From assembly GCA_020226215.1 (NCBI GenBank), contig CM035232.1, forward strand, positions 17,148,316-17,212,315: DNA of 64,000 bases, given 5' to 3'. Positions 1-11,390 of this stretch are shown piece by piece. A program made the position numbers and the translations under genes. The stretch comes from Sindora glabra (taxonomy: Eukaryota; Streptophyta; Magnoliopsida; Fabales; Fabaceae). Each line of letters begins with the position of its first letter. Position 1 is the first letter of the stretch. A model generated the notes under the pieces. It was not told the origin of the DNA. It saw nothing but the letters and a program-made list of their open reading frames with translations, and ran no database searches.

Positions 1-1
1 T

Positions 2-358
2 CGGGTTCTTAGCTTAAAATGGTGGCAGGCCCGTAATGATGAAGGAGCAAGTCTGCTACCGCAAAAGGAAGGCGGCGCCGGCAGCGGCGGAGAGACATGG
101 CAGAGGGTGATTGAGAAGTTAAATAAGGTGAAAGAGGCTTCGGAAGTAATTGCGGGGCCAAAATGGAAGACATTTATAAGGAAAGTAAGTGCATACGGAA
201 AGAAAAAGCAGAAGAATAGGTTTGAATATGACGAGCGTAGCTATGCTCTTAACTTCAATAGCGGTGCTCAAAGCGAAGATGAGGAAGACTACTTTCCTCC
301 CAGTTTTTCCACCAGATTTACTGCTCCTTTTCCTGGACCTCGCCAAACTGAATCATGA
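2..358 (+). CDS. 3' part of a small uncharacterised plant protein gene (partial)
   Basis: The reading frame is open from the window edge to the TGA at 356-358 and encodes about 118 residues, so the start or an upstream exon lies outside. A C-rich stretch followed by TTAG near position 9 could be a splice acceptor, so the true exon may begin a few bases in. The protein is basic in the middle (GPKWKTFIRK, then a KKKQKNRF cluster), followed by an FxYDxxSYALNF-like segment and an acidic SEDEEDYFPP patch before a Phe/Pro-rich tail. I recognise this as a family of short plant proteins, sometimes labelled stress-induced, without known biochemistry. No signal peptide or membrane segment is visible in the part present. 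It converges tail-to-tail with the KNOX gene. I recall small genes of this kind near KNAT3/KNAT4 in Arabidopsis, but cannot confirm synteny here. Confidence 0.7.
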   Translation, partial: RVLSLKWWQARNDEGASLLPQKEGGAGSGGETWQRVIEKLNKVKEASEVIAGPKWKTFIRKVSAYGKKKQKNRFEYDERSYALNFNSGAQSEDEEDYFPPSFSTRFTAPFPGPRQTES

Positions 359-431
359 ATGAATTTTTATGTTTCCTGGCTTCAAATTATTCATTCATTA
401 TTTTTTCCACTGTGTGTCTTGTTTGTGAGGG

Positions 432-471
<40 letters not shown>

Positions 472-2229
472 AAAAAGATACTTTCAGTTCCATGTTTTTC
501 TTCTTCCCTTGAAAGCAGCCTGCTGCAACATAGAGGCAAGTCGAGGATACAAAAACTCCGAACTTCAACCATAGTTCTAAACTTACAAGCTACGAGCAAA
601 ATTGCGGATAAGTGGGAAATTACAATCGCAGAACATATTAACACTACGATTCACAATTTAAAACTATGTTTGAAACTTACGTCTTACATTCGGAAATCTA
701 ACTGTATTTCTCTACATTTAGATTTTATGCAGTATACATAAATCACTAGATAGAGAATATATAATAAATCAACATATAATAAGAAATTATGTGAGATTAT
801 TTTAGTTGAGTTAGTACTCAGTACGCAACAATTAAAAAGTTCTGGTTGGTTCCAATTAAAAAGATTACTTTCCCCTTTAATTGTGTAACAGAAAAAAGAC
901 GTTTTACTCAGAATCGTTGAAATAAGTGAATGGTTTTACAATAAAGATGCTTATTTTATATGAGAATTGAATGTGAGGAAAGAAACCAAAAAGGAAAAGA
1001 TGATGAAAGGGGATAAACATTGATCGGGTCTTAAGTACCTTAGTGTTCTAAGAATATACCGTATGCTTTCTAGAAAACAATAGTTCCACAGATGTTTTTT
1101 CTCATTACTCGGACGTCGTTTTAGCAGAAACAACCGCGAAGGTGACTGCAAGTTGATTTGTATTCTCGTTCATGACATTCAAACACGTCTGCAGTCGCGT
1201 ATGAGGGGTTGAATTACCGCACATCAGTCGAAAAGCATCATTCGATATTTTTTTAAAATTTTATTTTTTTTATATTTAAAATTTTATTTTTTGGTCTTAA
1301 GTGTACTTAATGATTTAATCATTTAAAGAAAATTACGGCACATGAAAATTAAATAGTTAAAAGATTTAACATTAATCAATGCACGTGAGAATTATTTTAA
1401 TACATTTTAAAAAAATTAAAAATATTTTATATATCCATAAAATATAAATCCATATTCTAATGCTCATGACATACAATCTCCGCTGAGTTCTCGGCACATA
1501 CCTTCAATTTAACCAGGAAAATTGGATCAAATAATTTAGTATGAATTTTATTTTCAAAATTTTGTTAAAATCACGTGATGAAAGTGTTATATTTTTTTTA
1601 AAAAAAATTTGCAATATTATCACTTTTTTTCTCCTATCAATGTAACAAGTACAAATATATGCGTATCAGCAAGCTTTTGGAAGATACCCACCAACCCCAA
1701 GAAATTGTGATAACTAATAAGTACCATATCAGGTATTAAAGAGCAACTTCATATACAATTAGGAATACTAGCTAAGGTTTTCTGTGATTGAACAATGTAA
1801 TTATCTCCCAACAATGATTTCATCTTCCCTTTCTCATCCTCTAGGATTCCCACGATCACTGAAGAAAGATTACGAACAGTTTTCTCCATTTTCTGTTCAC
1901 AGTACTAGCCAGTAGCCTGTGTCCATTTACATGAAGCTCTGGTTGCTGGTTTCACCGGAACTGCTACAATTAGAATAACAATATACAGTCATCACTAATC
2001 TCTAGTAAAAGCTTTGGAGTGAGATATAGCTAATTCATTAAGTGCAACAATATTATGTGTAAGGAAATGGAATCTGAAGTTGGATTCTGAATGCAAATGA
2101 AGGGCTATCATTGATGATGAAATAAATTTGTGAAGTTCAATCAAATGGATATAAAATATTTGGAATTCAATTTCAAATCCCATTTTTTGTACCTACGGCT
2201 TTTTTGAATTAAATAATTATTAAACCATG
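359..2229. other. Intergenic DNA between the convergent first gene and the KNOX gene
   Basis: AT-rich, with no supported coding sequence. It holds the 3' UTR of the first gene (including a TA microsatellite) and, on the minus strand, the 3' UTR of the KNOX gene in the less AT-rich stretch around 1780-2229. A short non-repetitive patch at about 1140-1230 (higher GC, several CG dinucleotides) has no recognised function. Confidence 0.5.
433..469. repeat. (TA)n microsatellite
   Basis: About 18 uninterrupted TA units lie in the 3' flank of the first gene. Translations reading IYIYIY through it are artefacts. Confidence 0.95.
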
Positions 2230-5200
2230 TTAACAGCACCTCTTGCGCTTGCTTTTTGAGGAACTTGAAGATGAAGGATTAGTGTGCCAATTCCTTTTCC
2301 TTTGGTTTATGAACCAGTTATTTATCTGCTTTAGTTGCAACCCAGTTTCCTGCACCAACTTTGCCTTGTCTTCTTCCTATGAAAATGAACAATCATTGAG
2401 GAAACAGCATAGATAATACCAACAAATGAAGCTTAAATTGCTTCACTCAGTTATACTCAACTAAATACCAATTCAAATAGGCAATTAAATTAATCAAAAT
2501 AACATAATAAAGTACATAAACAATTTAATGTGAAAAACCTTAAACTTTAGGAAAAAAAATCAATATCAACAAAGATTATGTATATAAAAATTTTTAATTA
2601 TAACCTTATAACTTTCTAACTACCATCTTTAAATCTATCAATTATAACCTCATAACTTCCTAAATAACATTGTTACATCTATCACAAACTTCTGTAAGAG
2701 TTTCTATATAACCTCTATAAATATTCACCTCATATCATTCTCATACTTCAAACCTTTGATTAATATAAATATTTATAATTCAGAAATATTTGTTTAATAA
2801 GAAATCTTAATCCTACTCTAATATAAAATTCTATCTCGAATAAGAAGATAACTTATAATAGGAAATAATCAATAATCAGTAACAATTAAAATTTTATTCA
2901 AACCTAGCAGGTATTAACATAAAAATGATGCTGCCACATTCTAAGACCTTTTATAATTGAATAAGTAGATCGATATTAAAACTTACAGTTGGGTACGGCC
3001 ACTTGGAATGTGATTGCCACCAAGCTTTTAAAAGGGAGGTAGTATCACCGGGCAGCTTCCCAGCTCGTCTCTTCCGCATAATTTCTTCTCTTATGTCAAC
3101 TATCTTCTCCTTGAAACCCTGGGTGAATAAGACAAACAATTAATGTTAACTGCAATATTCATATATATCAGTTATATTTACAGACATTAATTAATTTACC
3201 TGTTTGAGTTCATGTTTCAACTCCTGCCTGACACGCTCCATCAAAGATCTTTCAGTTTCAGTGGGAACAAGAGGACCGAAGCCGAGACTGTCGGCGCCGT
3301 CCAGACCACTTTCAAATAGATTGATGTTGCTATCAGCCTGGTCATCTTCATCATCTGACATCGTTGCTCCTGTTCCTTCTCCCGGAGATACACCTGTGGA
3401 TATATCATAATCATCAATATAACAATCAATCTTATCGATGTGTTCAGTTTTTTCCTTCTGTAACTAAAATAGGAAGGAGAGGTTTTCCCAATTTTATCAG
3501 GTAGGACGTTGATAGCATATTGAAGCTGTCAACAGAGACAATCTTATGAGTTGTTCATGCACCTTTTTTTCATCCATACAATAATGATAAGCATACATAA
3601 TTATAATCAACAAATTACATTATGGCTCCAAAGCATTTTATATGGTATATATTCCAGCGCTAGCTAAATAGACTCTATAATATATATTTATATATTGTTC
3701 CTCTCTAAGGTGGTAATTAATTAATCTCCCACTTCACTCGCAACATACTGCACAAAATCGCATCATTTAGGGAAATCAAACGACAATATAAGGATCTGCT
3801 GAGTTCAAATTTGATGATGTAGATTAGCATGTTTAGATCAGAAACTACTGACAAAGTCTGCAAACTCCTTGCTATTTCTCCTTTTAACTTCGTTCTTAAA
3901 TAGACCTACAAATTAATTATATTTTTATAAATAGGCGTGCAGTTCAGCTTAGTCTGAGAAATAAGGACCATATATATCTGAGGGCACTAAAAGTAGCCAA
4001 TTGGTTTAAGTTTATAACCTACAAATTCATTTTACTTCATTTAAGGCTCTGTAAGGATAGGTTTGGCAAAATTGTAGTCGATTAGCAAGGATGTGATCTA
4101 AGTTTAACTGGCAGGATTGGTGAAATGTGAGTAAAAGTTCTGAAGTAAAGTAATAATAATACAACAGCTTTTAGCGGTAAAGAAAAAGAAATCAAAATTA
4201 GATGTTTGAATTATTTATTATTTTCCTATTATGAAAATGAGAATAAGTAGGATGATCCTCAAGCCCACTAACATAATTTTCTTCGAAAACTAAAGAGGTT
4301 GAGAGTTTTTAACATAAATAATATTTAATATTTTTGAAAGATTTTGTGTCCTGATTTTTTATGTATGCATGCATATTTAGTGATTTACCATTCATATTAT
4401 AAAAGTAAAAGAATTATTGTGAAGGGGGAGATTGGGGAGCATTCATGTAACGCAGCTTTTATTTTATTATTTTTTTTTGGGGGGAGGGGTGGCTAAGTGT
4501 TACTAAGAACGTAATTGATGTGAAAGGACTTAATTGTATAAAATTAAGTGTATCTATGATTCTTAAAATATTTCTACAACAACTTTAAATTGCGTCCATA
4601 CTATGATCGCATGTTGATTTCTAGTTACAATTTTTTTTCCTTCACAATTAGAAAGAATTATCAGTGTATTTATTTTTTAAAAGATATTTTTTATAGGAAA
4701 ATCTATTACTTTATATATAAATAAAAAAGTATCATATGCTTCCATAATTCGTAATTAAAAAATATAACACCTGGAGATATGATAAAGGAGGAAAATAAGT
4801 TCTTTTTTCAAAAAAAATTATCTTCCATCAAATTCTTTATATTTAACATTGAATATTTAAACTATTTTTTATTATTTTAATATTTTATAACTATATTCTT
4901 GTATATGATATTTTCTATTAAAACAAATAGAGCTTAAGATTTGTACATTATTTAGCTCCATTCTAACACCATTTATATAATTCAAACAAGATAATATAAC
5001 TTTTATTTTTATGTGAAATCACTCTTCACTCTCCTAATAATATCACCTAATTTTCAATTAGATCCTTAAAATTTAAAAGTTTTAAATTAGATGCTCATAC
5101 TTTTTTTTTAAATTTTTAATTGAATACTTCCTATGATTTTTCCTATTAAATTTTGTTAGCAATTATTTACATAGACAATAATCTATAAGTGATTAATGAA

Positions 5201-7925
5201 GTGAAAGATAAATTGCTAACACTTATAGATTGTTGTCTAAGTAGATGAATTGCCAACAAAATCTAATAATAAAAGGACAGGAAGTACCTAAATAGAAATA
5301 AAAATAAATAAATATAAGGATTCAATATAAAATTTTCTAATTAAAAATGAGTGAATTATATGGAGCAGCAGAATAATTTAATCCTATCTTTTGATCTCTA
5401 CTTGGAGAAGAAATTATGAGCTTCTTCATAGTGATTTGATGGCTGGAAATTACCAGTTAAACTCTGGAGAGACTGCTCAAGCTCCCAGCAAGCCATGACC
5501 GCTTCCATGGCATGAACACGCACATGTTGTTGCAATTGTTCTTTAAAGGCACAAAGCAATAAAACGTAATGCGTCTGCAACAAAGACAAGGTCAAATCTT
5601 ATAAATAAAATAAGGATTTAAATTTAATCAGCTATAGGTGAATCAATTTTACACTATTATTTACTCATATTCTATCATATAAAAAAAAGAGTGTAAATTT
5701 AATTCATTATTAATATAAAAAATTTTACACTATCAATAAATTTAAAGATGACACTTCATTAAAAAATTAATATTAACTAAGAATTTTTATTAATAGTAAA
5801 AAAAATTTATCAATTTTTTAATAACATAACAATATATGAATGAGTGATAGTATAAAATAAATTTATATTGATAGCATTCAAATTTAAATTCATAAAAACT
5901 GTTAAAAGTTATTTTTACCTTTGTTAAAAATATTTAATTATTATTACTTTTTTAATAATATATCTTCTTTTTATTAATTAATAAATAATGTAAAATATTT
6001 TATATTCACAATAATGAAATTTAAACTCAATAAAGAATGCCTCGTAATACAAAACAAAAACACATCTTTCTTGAGAAAGATAGAAGCCAAAGCATAGCAG
6101 TAAACAAAGAATTTCTCCTAAAAAGGAGCATATAGTTGATAACAGCATTAACATTTGTACCCAATAATTCAATTATTGTCTCCACTATAAAATAAGATGT
6201 GTCTCTAATTTATTTTTCTCTGGTTCATATGGATTAAGTTTTTTAACTAGGATATCAAAAAGAAAAAGGAAAAAAGAAAAATGCAATTTAGGCACTTAGT
6301 GGATTTGCCATATTTGCCACTCAAGGGAGGACAGATACTATGAGCAGTTGGTTACAGGATCAGCAGAGGTCCCATATCCCTCCATTATTGTACTTGGGCA
6401 AGCTGCTAGGCGGAAAGGGAAAAGGTTGATAAAAACTACTTTTTGATAGCATGCAGTTAATTGGTATGTGATTCCAGAACATATTCTGTTCTCCAAGAAT
6501 TCAAGAAACTGATCCCTCCAACAAGTGGGAAGATTATGACAAAATATTAACAGAAAGATTCCAGAAAGCACTCCTTCACTTCAATTATTAATGATAGGAA
6601 ACCGGCTTCAACAATCAACTCAAGTGGTGCCACTCTCACACTATTAGATTCACCTGCTCACCAAAACTTGCCAAATGTCTGGTCCTAACATTCATCATAA
6701 AAATCATTATTTTTTCTTAGGATTTTCTCTCTCTCTCTCTTTTTAATAAATTTTTTTGTACCCATCATGAATTAGCCAATTAGATAGAAGTTTATTACAA
6801 ATAAATTAATAAATGGTTATATGAAGAGTTTGTAGCCAGAACTTCATCATTAGTTACTTATATAGTTTGATATTTCTCATATTTAAACAAATTTATGTAG
6901 TAGTAAAATTTGATTGGTTGTCTTTCTGTAGGAAAGAACTGCGTTTTTATTTTTTTATAATCGTTGTTGAATGACTAAAATACCTCATTAACGATCATCT
7001 AAAGCGTTAAACATTAGTAACAGTGTTTGCTGAATTCCCTACCATTGCTCTTTGTACGACAAGTCCCACAAATTTAAGAAAGGAAAGTCCAAGATTAACT
7101 GCTTAAGAAAAACAAAAGAGCAAAGCAAACTCAAAAGATTTCAACTTTATAATTCGGAAAGACCGAAGCCACACTTCATAAACACCATTTGACAATGCCA
7201 AAGGTAAGTTTTACTCAATCTCGTGAACATTGTGGATCAACAAAACCATGAGAATGCCCAGAATTCGAAAGGAAAACAAAACCAACTAACCACGGGTCCA
7301 CAGTTAACTAAGCACAGAGACAAACGCAAAGACAGCCTTAAAGTGTTCAGAGGGTAGGCAGTGGGTTAAGAAGTGGGACAACGTAATTTAATAAAGATAG
7401 ACTTAGTCAAAGAAAAGAGAGACAAACCATGAACTGATCGAGCTCCTTCTCATCGACCACGCCATTTCCAATCCCAGAATACTTCTCCACCACGCGCTGC
7501 GACTGTTGCAGCTGAGCATCTATCCTCGGCAACTGGTCTACCGGCGTAGCAATCCTTAAACACGAAACGTGAGCCGACAATAATTGGTCGTACAGAGGAT
7601 GTCCCAAGATGTCTGCTTTGTATTCCGTCAAATCCTCCGATTCGCAATTGCTGTCGGTACGGTTCCGATCACTGTGATCCATGCTTTTATCCGACGGTAT
7701 CATGCCGCGGGCATCTTCCGTCTGCGTAGCTGCGTCGGGTTGTAAGTGGAGGAAATTCTGCTGCCGGAGTGTGGCGTTGTTGAGCCAAGTTGGCGCAGCT
7801 CCTCCTCCGCCGGCGGCGGTGGACATCGGTAGCAGCCTATGCATGTCTCTGTTTTGGCTTAGCTGTTGTTCATCCGAGAAGGGCTGAAAAGCCATTTCGT
7901 GAGGAAGATTGTCGTGAAAAGCCAT
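2230..7925 (-). CDS. Class II KNOX homeodomain transcription factor (KNAT3/4/5 type), five exons, complete
   Basis: Exons on the minus strand: 7925-7428, 5574-5454, 3393-3200, 3118-2987 and 2376-2230. All introns are GT-AG and the spliced frame is 1,092 nt, giving 363 residues. Domains: Gly-rich N-terminus; KNOX1 about 101-143 (DILGHPLYDQLLSAHVSCLR); KNOX2 about 157-207 (HVRVHAMEAVMACWELEQSL); a linker containing MSDDEDD; ELK box 264-271 (ELKHELKQ) running into a TALE homeodomain about 286-346, with PYP loop at 312-314 and recognition helix WFINQRKRNW at 336-345. It should act in the nucleus as a DNA-binding regulator, usually in heterodimers with BELL proteins. Class II membership follows from the KNOX2/ELK wording and intron layout; the last intron splits the homeodomain after PYPT, as in the family. 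The ATG at 7925 is preceded in frame by a stop. The protein is somewhat shorter than I recall for Arabidopsis KNAT3 and closer to KNAT4/5. No damage is visible. Confidence 0.95.
2377..2986 (-). other. KNOX intron 4 (homeodomain intron)
   Basis: 610-bp AT-rich intron splitting the homeodomain between PYPT and EEDK. The donor reads ACT|GTAAGT and the acceptor ATAG|GAAGAAG. No embedded feature is recognised. Confidence 0.85.
4678..4930. repeat. Dispersed AT-rich repeat, copy 1
   Basis: This segment is related along its length to about 11140-11390 in the same orientation. Both share an AAAATAT/TATATAAATAAA stretch, a CATAATT-GTAATTAAAAATATAA core and a TTTTTTATTATTTTAATATTTTATAA tract. Two copies in one locus suggest a non-autonomous element. 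Termini and TSD were not resolved. Confidence 0.5.
5043..5357. repeat. Hairpin MITE in KNOX intron 2
   Basis: Two 65-bp inverted arms, 5127-5191 and 5220-5284, pair with few mismatches around a 28-bp loop. Weaker complementarity continues outwards to about 5043 and 5357 (AATTAGATCCTTA against its inverted partner). The 3' splice side of exon 2 lies less than 100 bp away. TSD was not resolved. Confidence 0.65.
5575..7427 (-). other. KNOX intron 1
   Basis: 1,853-bp intron after ELDQFM, with donor ATG|GTTTGT and acceptor TTGCAG|ACGCAT. The half near exon 2 (about 5630-5890) is AT-rich with loosely inverted ends (TTTACACTATTA against its partner) and may be a decayed MITE. The half near exon 1 is less AT-rich and may hold intronic regulatory sequence. 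No gene was recognised. Confidence 0.7.
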
Positions 7926-8834
7926 TTCGCTTAAGTGCTTTTTCAGATTTCCCTTTACATTTTATTGGTATCCAGTATTCTTTGCAGTAGGATCGGAAAG
8001 CAGAAGCGAAAAGCAGAGAGTGGAAGACTTTTCAGTATCAAAAACAAAGTGAAGCGCTTCTGGATATGGAAGAAGAGTGATGTTGCTGCCTGGCTGGGAA
8101 TGATGGAGGAGGAAGAAATGGAAGAAGAGTTTTTGAAAAGCACTTTTTAAAGGGTAAGACTTTGAAGAGTTTGCACGCAGCACGAGGAATGGTGAGTGAT
8201 CCAACGGTGGGATTGATGATAACGTGGAGGGGTTGTGGTGCGAGCTTATTGGAGATTTCTGTAAATAAGACAAAGATACATTGTTTAATTAAAGAATTTA
8301 AAATAATAAATACCTATTGAAGTTTTTTAATTAATTTTGGTCGATTAAAATACATTTCCTTGAATAAATTAAGATATCATTCCAAAAGAGCACACAGTGT
8401 TTTGACGTGATATCTTCCTTTTCATTACGGCGTTTATTTCCGGGTACAAAAGCGGTCTCGTTCTTACTAAATTTGTTATTTTTTTTGGGTCATATATAAT
8501 AATTTGCCGAAAATAAATTATAATTCATGTTTCAATAATTCTTCGCCGACAAAAACCTCGTTCTCTCTCTCTTTTTTTTTTTTTTGGTAAAAGAGAAGAC
8601 CGTCGAGGCCTCGAGGTTTTTTTTTTTTTCATTCTTTTCTTGTAAATTCTCCCAACCCTTATTTTCCGGTAAAAATAAGGAAAATGAGTAAAAATGAAAT
8701 TTTAATTATATTTTTTATTTTTGTCATATTTTTGTAATATTAAAGAGATAAACACAATTTTTTACATATATTAATAATAATATTCAAAAAAAAATTATGT
8801 AATAAAATTTATTTATAACTATATACATAGGATA
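7926..8834 (-). promoter_or_regulatory. KNOX 5' leader and proximal promoter
   Basis: The sequence just upstream of the ATG is purine/pyrimidine-skewed (CT-rich on the coding strand), as plant 5' UTRs often are. A 103-codon frame at 8273-7962 (minus) lies upstream of and does not overlap the main start. It could be a uORF if transcription starts beyond 8273, but its protein shows no known domain. A non-repetitive, higher-GC patch at about 8190-8235 includes CCACGTTATC on the coding strand and is a candidate cis element. Poly-T runs follow. Confidence 0.5.
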
Positions 8835-10045
8835 AAATATGTAAACTTCCCCTAAATTTAATCATGCACATCTCTAATTTAATTTTAAAATATACACAAA
8901 ATTTACTTCAAATTAATAAAAATCCTATTATTAATTTCATTTTATTTTAAATTTTTTTTTAAAAATATTAATGTTAACTATTACACTTTAGTTAATGGTC
9001 AAAATAATTATTTTGTAATCAAAATATCCTTCCTTTGCTTATACATGTTTTTATACTCATTTTACTTCAAATTTTGAAGTCTTTTTTATATAAAGAAGAT
9101 GTTTTTATCAAATATTTTTTATTCTATATTTTTCCTCAAATATTTATAGATTTTAATATTTAAAATGCAATTTTCATTCTAAACTTGTACAATTATCACT
9201 AATGTCATAAATGAAAGATTTAATTTTTCAATTTTTAATTCTTATAATTTTAAATTTTATTTAATGCAACTTATATTAATTTATATTATATTTTACTTTA
9301 TACAATAAATATTAAGGGTGCATGAACATTATTTGCATTAATCACCTTTCGTGCTTATTTACTAGCATACTCTCATGATCAGAGCCTTAACCATAACACA
9401 GACTAACCTCTCATTTGGAAACTCAAAAAAAAAAAAATCAATTTATTTAAAATTGGATTTATAACAATTTTACACATAACTCTAACTTCAAATGGATTGA
9501 ATTTTTTTTTTCTTTTTAGATTTCAATCAAGGGGTAGTTGAAGAAGCTTGCTAGCAATAAGAAAGGTCACTGTTGCAAATAATATGCTTATACTTTTAAT
9601 ATTGATTGCGTACTATTATTGCATAAAGTAATATGCAATAAGAAATTAATATAAATTGTAAAATTGTGGGAATTAAAGTTTAAAAATTAAATTTCATTTA
9701 TGATATTGTTTATAATTTTAAGGTGTAGAAATATCATTACATTATAAATACTAAAATCTGCATAATATGAAAAAAATGAAAAATAAAATATTCGAAGGAA
9801 ATGGGTCTAAAAATATGAACAAATAGAGGAATGATATTTTATCACAAAATAATCACTTATATCATTAATTATGACCTAACAATTGAAATTAATATTTTTA
9901 ATAAATTTTTTAAAATAATTTTATTAATAAATTTTTTTATAAAATTAAATTTTATATATTTTAAAATTAGAGGAAAAATATATATAATTTTAATTAAATT
10001 CAAGGTATTTTTTTATATCTTTTTATTAATACGACAAAAACAAGA
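8835..10045. mobile_element. Foldback (long inverted repeat) element upstream of KNOX
   Basis: The stretch at about 8835-9360 reappears inverted at about 9555-10045. Clear matching blocks are TCATAAATGAAA-TTTAATTTTT, TTATATTAATTT, TACTTTATRCAATAA and an AATTTTAAAATATA-type outer block. The arms are about 0.5 kb with small indels, around a loop of about 190 bp (9365-9555). No coding capacity. The structure is that of a large MITE or foldback; termini and TSD could not be fixed. It sits between the KNOX leader and the G-box island. Confidence 0.65.
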
Positions 10046-10689
10046 AAAGAAAATTTTTATAGAAATGGGGTTACGATAGGGTAGGCTAGGTGCATGGTAG
10101 GGATTGGCAGCCGGAAGAAATTCACTTTTTTGGATGGGGCGGATACATGTGCTTGGAAGTGACAATCTCCATTTTTTTTTAAAATTGCTATCTCTTCTCT
10201 AGTCTTTCATCATCAGGCAAATACTGCGTTTTTTTTTTTTTTACGTTGGGAGATTGAAAAATGGGTGGAGCAACAGAAAATTTTGAATTTTAGCTGGAAG
10301 GAAAAAAAAGGCAAATAGAAAATTTTTTAATTTTTATGTATAAAAATAATGTAAGTTTGCATTTTTTCCTTTTAATTCAATTAAATTTTTTTAAAAAAAT
10401 ATAAATTTTTCTGTTTCAATTGTTTCTTTTCACCTCAATAAAAAATGGGATAAGTTCTTTCATAAATTAAATTAATTTATATATTAAATATTTAATAATT
10501 TATATTAAATTTTATATTTTTAAATAAAATATTTAAATTAATAATTTATAATTTATAAATAAAATTAATTTATTTATACATTAAAATTTATTTCATATAT
10601 GCTAAAATTGACCTTTTTTAAATAAAATCAAGTGGAGAATGAAAATGAGTGCAGGGTTTTTTAATTGTTTTACTGTTTACAGTACTTGA

Positions 10690-10990
10690 CCGGACCGAAG
10701 CCAATCAAGTTGTATAGAGCCAAACCCAAAACGACGTATCACAATGAGACAGGGAGAAAGAGAGAAGAGAGACCTTCACATAGACTTGCTGTTGCTGCCG
10801 GGGATGACAGCGACCTCAGCACCGAGAGATGACACGTGTCGGTATCAGATTTCATGGACCACAACTTAGCGCTGTCTCTCTCCGATTGAATTTAGGAGTG
10901 CGGACCAAAGCTGTGTGAATCAGGTTCGTACACCTGTAAAAATTGCTAAAGAAAAATCATGTGTGCGCTGTGTGGCCCATACATTTGCTT
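10690..10990. promoter_or_regulatory. Non-repetitive island with palindromic G-box
   Basis: About 300 bp of balanced-composition, non-repeat sequence within AT-rich repeats. At 10831-10840 it holds GACACGTGTC, a perfect 10-bp palindrome containing the CACGTG G-box/ABRE core bound by plant bZIP and bHLH factors. It lies about 2.8 kb upstream of the KNOX ATG, beyond the foldback, so it may be displaced distal promoter. This assignment is inference. Confidence 0.4.
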
Positions 10991-11139
10991 GATTTTCAGC
11001 AAAATGTGAAATTTTAATGCAAACGCACAATTTTCATCTTTAAAATATAATTTGTATTAATTTCGTTGAATTTTTTTTTATCAATTTATCTTGGATAATG
11101 CAGTGAAAACTTCCACTTCCAAAAAGTTTAAGGGTTGAC

Positions 11140-11390
11140 TTATTTTTTGAAAAAATATTTTCCGTAAAAAATTAATTTTTATATATAAATAAAAGAGTAA
11201 TATATTTTCATAATTTATAATTAAAAATATAATATTTAAAAATATGATAAAAAAATTATTTTTAAAAAATAAGAATTTATTTTTTATTAAATTTGTTACA
11301 TTTAATATGAGATATTTAAATATTTTTTATTATTTTAATATTTTATAATTATATTGTTATAAAAATAGTTTTCACTGAAATAAATAAAAT
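11140..11390. repeat. Dispersed AT-rich repeat, copy 2
   Basis: Direct-orientation relative of 4678-4930, preceded by TGACTTATTTTTTGAAAAAA and an ATTTTCC box common in plant MITE ends. No coding content. Confidence 0.5.

Larger units (their letters stand above)
3394..5453 (-). other. KNOX intron 2, repeat-bearing
   Basis: About 2.06 kb between KNOX2 and the ELK region. The donor is ACTG|GTAATT and the acceptor CACAG|GTGTAT. It carries a hairpin MITE near the donor and one copy of a dispersed AT-rich repeat (about 4678-4930). There is no coding sequence. Confidence 0.85.

Noticed and set aside
7962..8273. 103-codon minus-strand frame upstream of KNOX as a gene of its own
   Set aside because: No recognisable domain, Ser/Pro/Leu-rich, and located in the probable 5' leader or promoter. 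Kept only as a possible uORF.
9831..10079. 82-codon plus-strand frame
   Set aside because: It lies in the inverted arm of a foldback and has only Ile/Phe/Lys/Asn-rich AT-driven composition.
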